From NCBI GenBank assembly GCA_003439945.1, contig QVRM01006581.1:164001-228000 (forward strand): a DNA stretch of 64,000 bases. The letters are read 5' to 3'. The notes beneath the pieces were generated by a model. The model made no database searches, had not been told where the DNA came from, and saw nothing but the letters and a program-made list of their open reading frames with translations. Every line of letters starts with the position of its first letter. Position 1 is the stretch's first letter. The position numbers were made by a program, and so were the translations under genes. Source of the DNA: Dermanyssus gallinae (taxonomy: Eukaryota; Arthropoda; Arachnida; Mesostigmata; Dermanyssidae). Positions 35,430-46,967 of this stretch are shown here, piece after piece.

Positions 35430-38400
35430 TTAGCATTTTGTGTGAAATTGTCAAAGAAGAGGTTACGCGCACATCTGGGGGGAGCTTGCTCCAATATGTG
35501 GCACCAAGGTTTGATATTGAGAAACGAGATTGGTTACATCAAACTGCAGGCAAGATGAGAAGTTGTGTGTGTGATCCCCTTGTGTTCATGGTTGATGTCG
35601 AATGGGAAAGATTGAGCAGGTTAGGATGAAGTCCCATTAAGATTCGTTTGATCTCAGTTACGATAGACATCCATCTCATATTTTCAGAGGGTAAGGCAGA
35701 ATCGACACACTCTACGTATTTATAACGCATGGACTCCCATGGTAGATATCTCAATATTACGCACAAGGCTATTTCTTGCAGGCGATGTGACGGACAAAAA
35801 AACGCATATAAGTCATTCCAAACATTTCAACTGCGTAGGTCAGATATCTATGGACGCAGGCATAGTGCATGGCAAGCAGAAAGTCACGGGGCAGAATATT
35901 GCGGCTCTTGAACAGGACAGCGATGCCCCCTACAACTTTTTTAGGAATGTGATCATTATGAACTTGTGATGATAATCTGGAGTCCAAGACAACGCCTAAG
36001 AATTGTCTCATTGATCATGCTAAGAGTGTGGTTTCCGCACTTAAATGTGTCATGGTTCACACTTAGGACACATCTAGGCGATAAGGATTGGACAACACCG
36101 GTCTTCGATCAATTCAAGGACAAGCCATTGGCTCTAAACCAATCTGAGAGTCGCTTAAGGTCTTCTCAATTCACCTGTTCTATTTCTTGTGGGGAATCGC
36201 CAATAAAGAGTGCTGTGTTATTAACAAATAGGGTCAGTCGCCCGTGTTTTGGTACTTCATATATATTTAACAGCAGTGGGCGGCCGATACTCCCGTAAGC
36301 CACTCCAACTGGTATGTTCTCGACATCTGAAAACTTCTGCCCAATCTGTACCATTTGTTGTCTCTCTGCCATAGAAGAACGTACCTACGATTGGGCACGT
36401 TCGTCAGCTTCATAAACTCTTAGTTTGGTAATCAGAATATTGATATCGACGATATCCAACGCCTTTCTCAAGTCAACAAAAAGCGCAGCAACCGTTTTCT
36501 TCTTCTCAAGACTTTGACGGACGTCATCCGCAAAGCTCATAACAGGGACGGTGGTGGACAATTTAGGGCGGAATCCAAACTGTCGGCGATTAAGTACATT
36601 GTGTTGTTAAAGAAGGTCTCTGAGTTGTTGGAATGCGCATTTCTCAAATACCTTAGAGATTGGGGCCGGTATGCTGACTGGACGGTAGTTTTTTTTTGCG
36701 AGTCTGTCACCAGATTTAAGAAGCGAGATGACGCGATATGATTTAAGCGGTTTGGGGTAATTACCGGCAGCAATTGACAAATTGATGAGATACGATACGG
36801 GGTCAGCAAGAACATCAGCTGCTCTTCGCAATACCTGGGATGGAATTTGCTCAGGTGCAACTAAGCATATATTTGTTTTGCGTAAAAGATGTGCAATCCT
36901 TAAAGTATGGACCGGCTGAAATGAGATCTCTGTTGCTTCACGAGGAAAATTCCATATCTATCAGAGCATTTCGTGTCGGCAGTCACACACGTCGAGTAAT
37001 ATCGATTAAACACGTTTTCCACTGTAGGCTCATCGGACACCATAGTATCTCCTACTTTAAGTTTCACACACTTTTTTCCGGTATGCCACCTAGAACAAGG
37101 CTAATGGCATTCGAGGGATTTCACCTATCCTGAATGTTCTTCTGTACTAATTTTTCATTAAAATCAAGCCTACACTTTTTTGAAACAGCGGTTAATTTTT
37201 CTTAACTTTCTAAATACAACTCGCTTCACAGCAGTATCCGGATTACTTTTAAACTCTTTCAATGCCGCATATTTTTTTATTTATCAATACCAATTCCTGA
37301 GTGACGCAGGACTTTCCTGGGTTCCCCAAGATTACTTTTAATTCTTAGTTCCTGCTTGTTGCTGTTAACGGGCGTCATTACTCGTGCATTGAATCACTCA
37401 GATGCTTCATCGATGTCATCTACAGCGTACACGTACATCTACAGCGTACACGTCGAACCAATCAGTTTTATTGAGCTCTAGCACGATCTGATCGTAGTTA
37501 TATTTTGATTTACGTGTGACGTTGGTGACCGATCGAGTGGTCGGCAGTGAGATAAACGTGGCCTGGTGGTCAGAAAATGTCGTTGTGATTGATCCGCTTT
37601 GAATGACAACTTCGGGACTTATATTGGAGTAAATGTGATCGATACAATTGTCGCTGTAGGTGGAGCAGTCTCCCCTCTTTTCCACTACGGCAACTCGGCA
37701 ACTAAATGAGCACAGTATTTCCTGGAGATCACGAGAGTTTTGGTCATTGCAAAGAGGATCGATATTAGCATCTCAAAGGAGGAGCATATTTTGGCTGTTA
37801 ATCTTTAAAATTATATTTTCTAATACCTTTATGAAATCGGAAGCTTTGCCAGACGGCTGCCGATAGAATGCGCCAACCAGAAGAGATTTTTCCTCCACCA
37901 CACCACTCACCTCCACTACTAAACTCTCGCAGAAAAAGGTAGCTGAAGTTACAAACGTCAGCTTCATTCGTACTCTAACGTCATAGTCACATCGTATGTA
38001 CAAAGCTACTTCACTTCCGCAAGAGTCTGACCTACAGCTGTAGTAACTATTATAATTGCGCAATTTAAATGAACAAGCTTCCTGAAGCCTTGTTTCTGAT
38101 ATGGCTATTACAGAGGGTTCGCACGGCAGGCTCGCGAGGAACGTTTCAAGGTCATGTCAGTATGACTTGAGCCCGTTCACGTTACAGTGTACTGCCAGAA
38201 ACGATGAAGTGTCACATGTAAAATAAGTTATATCTATATTCCTATTCATATGTTGTTATTTGTGGTTCGGCCGGTCCAGCTAATGTAGTCAGCTCCGTCT
38301 CCAGCGTTCACCACCCGCCAGGGCGATTTGGCTGTAGACATAACCTGAAGCCGACAGTCTATAGACCTTACATCGGCAATCATTTTCTGTCGTTTCATTT

Positions 38401-38880
38401 GACGCAGTTTATAGAGCAGCGTCGAGTTTGAGGTTGTGAGATGATCATTGGCGTACACAGGGATGTTCTTGCTGGCATGAGCACGAACCAACGACGCCTT
38501 TGGCGTTTTCGCACAAAACGCACGCTGAACGTCCATCTTCTTCCAGCGGTTGACAAAGCGCACAATTACATGTTAGTTATCGGGCATCTCCTTACCGCCT
38601 ATTCTCGTTGTCCTAGGTAGTCGGTGGGCCACGTCAATATCCTTTACCTCAGTCGCTTCCCCAAATGACGTGGAAAAGTTCAATGAGATCCGCACGGGTT
38701 TCTTGTCTCTCTCTCCAACGCGCGACGGAAGTCCATATCATATCACCTTTATTGAAAAAATGGGTATTACAATAGAAACAAGGTCGTTTCGAATCTGTGA
38801 ACGACGTGCAATCCTCCAGGCAAATGCGGTGTTCACAACGTCCACACGAGCAACCTCGTGAGGGTGGATGGAGACGCCGC
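35430..38880 (-). pseudogene. CR1-type LINE, long degenerate copy (ORF1 end, EN, RT)
   Basis: Order on the minus strand: an ORF1 C-terminal region with DIDVAHRLPR, VRFVNRWKKM and IPVYANDHLTTSNSTLLYKL (38760-38250); an endonuclease with YNSYYSCRSDSCGSEVALYI, LLVGAFYRQPSG, NCIDHIYSNI and FSDHQATF (38063-37510); RT with SGDRLAKKNYRPVS, RQFGFRPKLSTTVPVM, a motif-C region reading FVNNTALF (FADDTALF in active copies), and a 3' end with LRYLPWESMRY and HPNLLNLSHS. Many frameshifts and stops. Motif changes show it is dead. Confidence 0.8.
37414..37452. repeat. Tandem duplication of 19 bp
   Basis: CATCTACAGCGTACACGTA is repeated directly within the endonuclease-RT linker of the CR1 copy. Confidence 0.85.
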
Positions 38881-38889
38881 TCCGGAGAT

Positions 38890-39645
38890 TATGTGGTTTT
38901 AGAAGCAAAATACCTAGTAATAAGATTCTGACGCGCTAGCTGTTTTAACATGCGGTAATCGGCTTGAGAAAAATATTCGTTAACACGCTCACGTGGTAGA
39001 CAACATCGACGAGCAACTCGTTTCACAAATTTATCCTGCACGCTCTGCAAAAAGTCAACATCTTTTATAGAATGGCATCCATACGTGACAGCAATAAATC
39101 CACTTTGGTACCACTAAGGTTTGCTACACTGATATACTTGTAGAGTGAGACTTCAGGGACTGGGTTGGCCATTAAACCATATACTGAATAGGATCTGGCA
39201 TTGTCTTGAGAACGGCAGACTTGGAAGTAAATATTTGCATACGGTTTTCCTCTGCTTATAAGGATACAGTATCAATCGCTTTCTGTAAAATAGCAGTGTT
39301 GTTGTCATTTTTGCCTCTACATGTATTTTAAGATCGTCTGCATACAGCTTATATGTAACATCAATATCTCGAAGCATAACCCCGAGATCCTGTACAAATA
39401 TTGTATACATTAGGGGGCCAAAGCATGAGCCCTGCGGAACACCAGATACACACCTGCCGACGGCGGAATAGCTATTCTCAACTTTGACGACAAGTGTACG
39501 GTCTTTCAGGTATGCTCTATACCAGTTCATAATTCTGGGGTCAAAACCTAACGTTGACATCTTTGTCGGAAGCAGATGATGGTCTTAGCGATCGAATGCA
39601 CGTGAAAAATCAAAGTAAACAACATGCAGAGGAATCATCAGTTCA
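38890..39645 (-). pseudogene. LINE RT palm and thumb segment inserted in or joined to ORF1
   Basis: The minus strand reads HVVYFDFSRAFDR (motif A), GFDPRIMNWYRAYLKDRT, VSGVPQGSCFGPLMYTIF (motif B), YKLYADDLKIH (motif C, intact YADD) and then DVDFLQSVQDKFVKRVAR and NEYFSQADYRMLKQLARQ. It lies between two ORF1 parts of CR1 type and differs from the RT of the 35.4-38.9 kb copy, so a second element has been joined here. Confidence 0.75.
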
Positions 39646-40481
39646 GATCCAGTAATGATCAGGTCACTACGGCAGTGATATTGATCCGCAAATTGCATCT
39701 GCGTTTTGACGGTACTACTTCCTCCGGCACCAGAAGAAGTAGTCATCCTCATGATGCCTCTGCCCTCGAGTGCAATCGCTCTTGCCTCCTCAGCCATACG
39801 TTTCGCTTCAGCGACTTCTTCTGAATAGAATTGCATCGTCGAGTCCACATCGTTCAAACGGGATTTAAGCGTCGCAACCTCAGCCTGTACCTGAACAATC
39901 ACCCTCGACTCCGCTACACATTCAGAAACTTTCTTCTTAAGGTCGTCAAGTCTGAGCGTCAGGAACTGTAGGCCACGAAGATCTCCTGACCCCACACTGG
40001 CATATCGCCGCCAAGAGAACTCTCACCAATTGCTGCTGTTACTTCAACTGATATCAAACTCGCCTTAGTCGGTGCCATAGGAACACCGGCAACGGTCCTT
40101 TGTGCCAGTTGTACGCTCGATTGCAGTGAGTGATGCGCAGTGAGATAGTCGTGCTGCTGTCTGAATTAGTCTTTGATTCAAGGATTTTCGACTTTTTCGG
40201 GACTCCTGCTGGCGTCGTCAGTGCTAAATTGGTCTCTTTAATACAGGAGTTACACGGCCAAAAAATGACGCGTCATCGAGTTTTGCTTTCCTAATACCGG
40301 CCGCAATGACTTTTGCACAGTGGGCGTGGTAGGCAGAAGCACAACTGTTGCAAATGGCAGGCGTAGAACGAACCGCAGTTGAGCACTTTTTACACACAAT
40401 TTTATGTCTACTATTTCGACTCACCGGGGTCACGTTCATGAGCTGGTTTGTGGCTTTGGGTGTCTTGGAGGTGGAGGACAT
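39646..40481 (-). pseudogene. CR1-type LINE ORF1: PHD-like finger and coiled coil
   Basis: First part (40481-40224): a Cys/His cluster CKKC...CNSCASAYHAHC in the order C-x2-C-x10-C-x2-C-x5-H-x2-C, as in the PHD-type fingers of CR1 ORF1. Second part (39995-39650): a long helical segment with LRLDDLKKKVSECVAESR and VATLKSRLNDVDSTMQFYSE, heptad-like, followed by CRSDLIITG, the start of the RRM-like region. ORF1 proteins chaperone element RNA. A frameshift separates the two parts. Confidence 0.7.
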
Positions 40482-41124
40482 GATACCCTCGGTGGAGGCA
40501 GGTATCTATTTCGGTAGAGCGTTTTGCTACTTGGCTGCTTTACGTAATACTTGAACGACCACACGCCTTGTAGATAATCCTCTTTTCTTTGTCTGCCTAG
40601 CGGTTTGTGGTGTGGCCCTATTTGACTCAGAAGTGGTCCTTTTTCACAGAAACTTCTAAAAGACACTTGCACACTAATATGCGAGCTCTGAGGACTACGT
40701 CGCGTCCGTTGCACCGCGGGTCGACGATTTTTCCAAACTAAAACTTGCGTTTTTCTCATGAGTTCCACTTGCGCACAACCACTCAGATCGAAACCGAAAC
40801 CACTTCTTAACTAACCTGCTCTTGTTAATTACGGCGTAATTAAGGTTTCGTCTTGGGACTAACACTGTTCAATATAAACAGGTTGTCTGGATTTGGTTAG
40901 GCAAAACCCTGGGGCTTGGTACCGAGCACACCGTCGCATTCGGGAGAAAATTGTACATTGTCAGAGCGATGCCTGGCCTTACCTTGAGCAGACACTATTG
41001 TGATATTAAGAAGAGTTTGCAAAATTATAATTTTGCATGTTTGAACTTTCACGCCCAGGTTTTAATTTGTTTTCCATTACGCGTGCACCTTCTACATCTA
41101 ACTATACGAAGCATTTCCGCTCTC

Positions 41125-41200
41125 CCTTTTCATTGACAAAAAAAATATTTTCTCACCGAGCTTGATTATACCCCAGAGTTTTGCCCAACTAAGCCTGGAC

Positions 41201-41204
<4 letters not shown>
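41125..41204 (+). repeat. Terminal fragment of the foldback family
   Basis: AAAAAAAATATTTTCTCACC, GAGCTTGATTATA and the terminal GGACACCCTATATATA correspond to the right ends at about 1680-1750 and 940-1015. As at 1750, a (TA)n array begins at the element end. Confidence 0.55.

Positions 41205-41246
<42 letters not shown>
41203..41246. repeat. (TA)n microsatellite
   Basis: About 21 TA units directly at the end of a foldback-family fragment. Confidence 0.95.
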
Positions 41247-41249
<3 letters not shown>

Positions 41250-41500
41250 ACGATCAACACTTATTATGCAGTTATGTGAAAATTGCTCAGTTTGAAGATA
41301 ATACATGCATCCTGATTGAAAGTGATGGAAGAAGCAACCCGGTCAGGTTCAGGCAATAAATACAGTACGGTTCCTGCTCACGCTGTCGTGGTCTGGTGCC
41401 AGGTCACTGCTACCGCTGTAGGAAGCCTGACCACAAAGCTGATCTGTGTCCGCAAATTAATTCGATGTGCAATTCGTGCGCGATAACCGGAAATTTAGAG
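41250..41500 (+). pseudogene. Retroelement Gag-like fragment with CCHC zinc knuckle
   Basis: GHCYRCRKPDHKADLCPQ contains a canonical C-x2-C-x4-H-x4-C knuckle, preceded in the same frame (one stop between) by CSRCRGLV and by VKIAQFEDNTCILIESDGRS. Gag proteins of LINEs and LTR elements use such knuckles to bind RNA. The frame ends at 41608. Confidence 0.65.
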
Positions 41501-41707
41501 GTCATCTGTCAGCAAAGGCATTTCAATGGAAACCTACCTAAAAGCTTCAAAAATAAGAACACTAGAGCGTTTGTCGTAAAAATTCATAATGAAGACTTGG
41601 AACTATGAAAGTAGCAAGTTCAGTACACACATCTAGATGGCGAGGCCCGACTTCGACCCTCCCGTTACTCGTCACATTCGAGATCAAGGGGGGGATCAAA
41701 ATTCCAT

Positions 41708-41993
41708 GTACTCAATCAATATGTTTATTGGTTCACAAGGCACGGCGGCGTGCTGGTGCCTAAAAAGGTGTCAGACTCTGCTCTCAAATCGCTTGGGACT
41801 TACAGCGGTTTGTGTTTGTTTCGTATAGAAATATAGGGCAGGAGCTAAGGTTTGACTCGGATTAAGCGGCTTAGATCAAACCTCACCCGGTTCGGCCGGT
41901 GATCGTTTGGACGGTGAAGGACGTGGGAGTTTGGGCGCAAAAGGCTGTGGCCGTCCTCTGCTGGCAGGTTGAGACATGTCATGGTTGAGACAC
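41708..41993 (-). mobile_element. Diverged LTR fragment, copy c
   Basis: The inverse of this stretch aligns with 43680-43975 of the full LTR. It shares CTTTTGCGCC, CGTCCAAACGATCA, ACGAAACAAACACAAAC, GATTTGAGAGC, TCTGACACC and GTGAACCAATAAA. About 20-25 percent of positions differ. Confidence 0.75.
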
Positions 41994-42059
41994 CATCAAT
42001 CTCCGAATACTGACACCCCAGTATCAGCCGGGGCCATCAAGAAAAGGCCCAACCAAATT

Positions 42060-42926
42060 GATTTCTTCGGTATAAATGATCAGAAAATCGATAAGTGAAA
42101 CGGAAGACAATTTAGCGGAGGACAAGCTAGATCCTCAGACCGCCAAAAGCAAAACCGGCGCACATTGTAAACCGACGGCAGCCGCGGAGGAGACGGAAAC
42201 CGACACACAAGCCAAGCACCCTACCGATACAGCAGCATCCGAAAAACAACATCGGGGCTGCTGAAGATGACGAGACAGACACCCTTAATGAGATGAACGC
42301 AATTGAACGTCTCCTTCAAAAGATTAATGACATAGAGGAGAAGTTTGCGGAAATGAAAGGGCTAAGAGCGGCACTGCGGCAAGCAAAACAGAAGCAGAGA
42401 ATTCACGAGCAGGGCGATGCAAATGGTCGCGAATATACGGGTAGAAGAGCCACAACACCAACAACGAGAAGATCTGGAAGAAAATGAGCAAATAGGCAGA
42501 GACGCTGTGGTGATAGAGATGGCACTTGTTATTGGAGACGCCTGGGTCGGGAGATATAAGGATGCACTCTTGACGGAAATAGATAGTGATCGGAGTGTCG
42601 ACATTCGTTATTTCGGCGGCAGGAAGACCGAGGACATCGCCAACAAAACAGAAAAGTGGCTTCAGGCAAATAAAGGCGCGAGAACGGTGGTATATCAGGG
42701 CGGACTGAACGGTTTACTTAGCGCTACCGATGAGCACGAACAACAGCTGACGCACATGCGTGTGAACAAAGAGATACAGCGAGTAATAAACATGTGCGTC
42801 GAGCTAGGAGTGAACTTATCGATCTGTACAGTTCAAAGATACCAAAGGTACGCGCACTCGCTGATGAACTTAACGAGCTCATCTGAGATACTGTCAAGCA
42901 GGCGGACAGTCCATTGGTGGAAATAA
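42060..42926 (+). pseudogene. LINE ORF1: coiled coil and SGNH-hydrolase-like domain
   Basis: The 5' part is acidic and then helical (IERLLQKINDIEEKFAEMKG, heptad pattern). After a frame change, a 169-codon frame has MALVIGDAWVGRYKDALLTE (block I), VDIRYFGGRKTEDIA (block II-like), ARTVVYQGGLNGLL (block III, GxN) and INMCVELGVNLSICTV. This is the layout of SGNH hydrolases in ORF1 of arthropod CR1-like LINEs. The catalytic Ser of GDS is Ala here (GDA), so this copy would lack esterase activity. Confidence 0.65.
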
Positions 42927-42969
42927 TCGAAACTGGAATGGCGCAGTTTTTAGCAAAAGATGACGTCCA

Positions 42970-43560
42970 TGTGAGCTCGGTTGGAGGGGCGATCATGCCC
43001 GCGAATGGTTGCGGGAGTTCGAGAAAGTAACATACATGAACAACTATAGCGACGAACAGAAGGTGCGAGCGGCGTCGTTTTCATTGAATAAGGCGGCCGC
43101 CGATTGGTGGGACGCAATCCCGAGAGACACAAGACCGAAGACATGGACCGACTTCCAACACGACTTCCTGACCAGATTCGGCGACCATGGTACGATGTCC
43201 GTAATCGCGGAAAAGAAACTGAAACGGTTATGCCAGGACCAGCTCAACGACCGTAGAAGTGGAACCAACCGAAGCAGCCAACACCCCAGGACCACGGCGT
43301 ACGCGACAGATAGTCCATGTATCCAGAGTCAAGCCATACATTCACTTCGACGACACAGACCGCCACAGTGACCAGCCCGAGATAATAGACCGGCCGACGA
43401 CATCCTACGTCTACAACGAACCAACCCCTCTGAGTCAACGACCACCACCGAATCGGGCCGGCCGCTCACGTCAACCCCGGCATGGACACGGGATTTTGTA
43501 TGCTCACTAACCCGAGACACACGCTTGGCTCGGGACGAGCCAGTCCAGAGGGGGGGGCAG
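42970..43560 (+). mobile_element. Deletion derivative of an LTR retrotransposon: Gag joined to integrase tail
   Basis: 42991-43245 encodes a Gag core: HAREWLREFEKVTYMNNYSD, KVRAASFSLNKAAADWW and WTDFQHDFLTRFGD, typical of Ty3/Gypsy-type Gag. At about 43250 the frame shifts and continues with TRQIVHVSRVKPYI, the end of a Ty3/Gypsy integrase, then a Pro-rich tail to TAA. Protease, RT, RNase H and most of integrase are absent. A purine-rich tract at 43547-43557 precedes the LTR by three bases. The element is defective. Confidence 0.75.
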
Positions 43561-44259
43561 TGTGACGAAGTCCACCCACTGTATACGCATCATAGCGCAA
43601 TTCAAATAAGTTGTAACCGACCACGTCCAACAGCTACAGCGCCCGCGCCAGAATCTCAACGTACACAAGCGTTCACCGAATGATACATGTCTCAACCGAA
43701 CAAGACATGTCTCAACCAGCCAGGCCGAAAACAGCCACAGCCTTTCGCGCCGAAACTCCAACGTCCTCCGCCGTCCAAACGATCATCGGCCGACATCGGG
43801 AGAGGGTCGACCTATGATCGGCAGTCCAAGTCAAACAGTCACTTAACCTGTAATCCTATACGAGACAAACACAAACTGCTGTACATTTCGACCGATTTGA
43901 GAGCGGGTTCTGACACCCTTTAGGGTGTCAGCACGCCGCGGTGCCTCGTGAACCAATAAATAGACCGAGCAGCATGGCTTAAAAACCATTCGTTGCCCGG
44001 TTACGGTTTATGCCAGAGCTACGTTCCGTGTCGTCATTCATTGTACCTGAGTCCCTCGTGTTGCAGTAGCCGCCCGGCTGAGTCTACCATCCCCACTAAC
44101 TTAGCGTAGCAGCAACATCGTTACAATATAAATCAATAAATAAGACTTCCTGTGTCTCCTATGTGTTTTCTATTATAGCGCCAAAACCGAAAAGACTTTT
44201 TGTAGCCCTAATATTTGAATTGCGCTATGATGCGTATACAGTGGGTGGACTTCGTTACA
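43561..44259 (+). mobile_element. Full LTR with 47-bp inverted ends
   Basis: Starts TGTGACGAAGTCC directly after a purine tract and ends GGACTTCGTTACA. The first 47 bases (43561-43607) are the inverse of the last 47 (44213-44259) with one mismatch; LTRs usually have inverted ends of only 2-12 bases. An AATAAATAG signal lies near 43956, preceded by the self-complementary block GACACCCTTTAGGGTGTCAG. Three partial copies in the window (22561, 41708, 44545) support the family. Confidence 0.85.
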
Positions 44260-44544
44260 ATATGATATGACGTTTATTGATACTTAATTGTAGTTTCTCA
44301 TTTGTGTTACAACCGGCTAGTGCGAAGCACATGTACAAGTTACAGTAAGATTTTATACATTATCACCGTAGTATCTCGTATTATTGTAATTATTTATCTG
44401 TGGATTGTGTACATGTTTACATAGCTATGGTTTAAATAGAGGACTAACTAGAGTCTTGGAGAATTGTCTCCCATTTCAAAATGCGGGTGCGCCTCTAAAC
44501 AGGACTATGCACATCTGGATAAACCCAAAATAATTAAATTTACA

Positions 44545-44735
44545 ATCAATATTGTAAAGATGTCGTTGTTACGCTAAGTCACTGGGGATGGTAGCTCAAC
44601 CGGGTGGCGACTACAACACGAGAGACTTGGGGCAATGAGTGAAAACACACAGCGTAAGGTCTGAATCGCAAAGTTACCAGACGGATAATGCGTGGTTAGC
44701 ATTTTTCTCCCGGGCTATTTATTGGCTCTAGTGAC
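44545..44735 (-). mobile_element. Diverged LTR fragment, copy d
   Basis: The inverse aligns with 43950-44130 of the full LTR: CCAATAAATAG, TCTCGTGTTG, GTCGCCACCCGG, CTACCATCCCCAGTGACTTA and GCGTAACAACGACATC. It lies 290 bases from the full LTR in the opposite orientation. Confidence 0.65.
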
Positions 44736-45279
44736 GCCGTAGCGTTCGTTTAGTAATAATGTTAAAAGGTTGACTCGAATCTATGACGTTGTTAATCGGT
44801 CGGATTACACACATCTCTCGGCGGTGCACGTTGTCCTTGGTGGTAATCATGATGATTTTGCCGATACTCTGGATGTGGCGCGGTCCGTGGACGATGGCGC
44901 ACGTGCCCTATTGTCATCAGCACGCAGCCTAGTGGTCTCCATGGCCGTCACGTTGCACGTTGAATTGGATGCTTGCTTGGCTTACTGACGTCGTCAGTTG
45001 TCGGTGCTGTAGGTTGTTGACGTTTGAGTTGGCTTGGGTGGTTGGTCGGCCTGCTGACGTCATAATTGGCTGTTGGCGTCTCAATGACTGGCAATTCAGT
45101 GACTACGCTGTAGTTGGCTTCTGTTACTACGCTGTTGTAGGCCTCGTTACAATACTTTCATCTCTGCGTTTAATCATATATATATTTATATATATTTGGG
45201 TGGATTTATTATTCGGTTGACATGCATACGAGTATATCTTTAATAATATATGTACTACCGACGAATTCTTCACAAAACT

Positions 45280-45930
45280 GCCTAATGACGATGTATTTTG
45301 TCTACGTCCATAGTCACCTGACTTACGCTGTAGAAGTTTATGGCTTGACACAGATGCGTCTTATCAGGTCACTTCACCGACCCCAAAAACGAGCACTGAG
45401 AACAATTCTGGACCTCTAGATGCGAGACTCAATGCAACCGCACTACAAAAATATAAGCATTTTGCGTTCCCAAAACTTATACGATACTCTCTCGTAGTTG
45501 AAATGAGGCGTATACTCCTTGGAGTGCATCCAAACTTATATGGTTTGGCAACACCCATATCTGCTAGGAGTAAGACATTTAACTTGCTTACTCTGTCACG
45601 CGTTAACTCCAACCAGGCAAAGCTATCAATCAGAAACATTGGGGCCTCCTACTGACCGGAAACAAAGTTCCGGCCTTCATTAGACAGACAAAGTCTCTAG
45701 TCAAATTCAAACGCAATCTCGAAGCGCACTATCTTGAAACTTTGGTGTCTAGTTAGAAGTGATACAAAAGTACAACTATGTTGCAATGTATTGTAAATAC
45801 GTGAAAATGGCATACAAAAAGTATACATTGTTATCACATCAAAGGGGCTCCGAACAAGCTATGTGCTTAATGGAGCTCAAAATTAACGTGTGCAATTATC
45901 TTACAAGAGATGTCAATACACAAACTCAAT
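45280..45930 (+). pseudogene. CR1-type LINE 3' end
   Basis: Encodes HSHLTYAVEVYGLTQMRL and RPQKRALRTIL, then LLGVHPNLYGLATPIS, FNLLTLSRVNSNQAKLSIRN and a 3' UTR. It is the plus-strand counterpart of 30930-31744 and shows the empty site of the solo LTR there. Confidence 0.75.
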
Positions 45931-46965
45931 TTAAAACTAAACATTTTCACGTTGTTCGAATATGCCAAAATACAGGCGTTGCTTAAACAAGCATGACGAT
46001 CTACTTTTTTTATCTGCTCGACCTAGGGCATCATCCTGTACGGATGACACACGATCGACCGTAATATCCTAACTCGTCGACGGAGTGACCACATTGCCAC
46101 CAATGGGGGCTGACTAATTGCTCCTAGTTGTAGGCCTACTTCTTTGCGAGTCGTCTCGTCGTAGAGAATGCATGGCTGTACTCGTACACTGTACACTGGA
46201 AAGCGCGTATAACCAGGCGCTTGAATACTTCGCGGGTATGACGTTTGAGCAAGCTTTAGCCGTGTTGACGGGCATTTTGTTGAGTAGACGTCGTTGCACG
46301 TCGTCATGCTTAGAGGCACTTTAGTCACAAGCGGATAGTACAGTGCTAAAAGTTCCTCCGCATTGGGCCTCAAGGCTCTTCTAGGTATCTTCGAGGATTT
46401 TTTTTTTTTTTAATTCTGGAGCCTTCTTTGGAGACAAGGAGCAACGCTGGTTTTCGTGCGCCAGATGGCAGAGATGAGTTCTGCTGTGGCTCGAGTGTGC
46501 ACAGTGTCAACCCGTTGAGCGTTTGCAAGACGTCGGCTCGATTGGTTAGGTCAGCCTCTCAACAAGGAAGGGGGACGAGTCGTGAGGACGACAATGAGAA
46601 CTTGAGTAAAAAAGACTCTCCAATGAGCTCATAGGAGGGATGGGCGAGCGGCGACAAGTTTCAGCTTTGCGCGCTCGATTGCTGCTGCGAGGCTTATCTA
46701 GTTGCTCCAGACGGACAATGTCATTATAGGTCAGTGGGGGAGGGGGCTCAGGAGTGGAACCAATGGGTATACTCGTATCACCCATTTGGTCAAATCGACC
46801 CCAAACCGAACGTTACGCCGAAGTCAAGAATGTCCGTCAAATATCCTCAGTTTCTGTATGAATCCCTGCTACCTAAAAAAAAAACAGAGAAGCCACTAAA
46901 CTGCTGCAGTCCCAGTTTGTATGCACCAGTAATCTCGGAAATAACGACCTTGTTAAAGTTAATTA
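45931..46965. other. No recognised gene; two poorly resolved frames
   Basis: Minus-strand frames at 46023-46373 and 46546-46785 (starting MGDTSIPIGSTPEPPPPLTY) have retroelement-like surroundings: a T11-T14 run at 46398-46411 is a minus-strand poly(A). I cannot assign them to a family. Confidence 0.35.
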
Positions 46966-46967
46966 AG

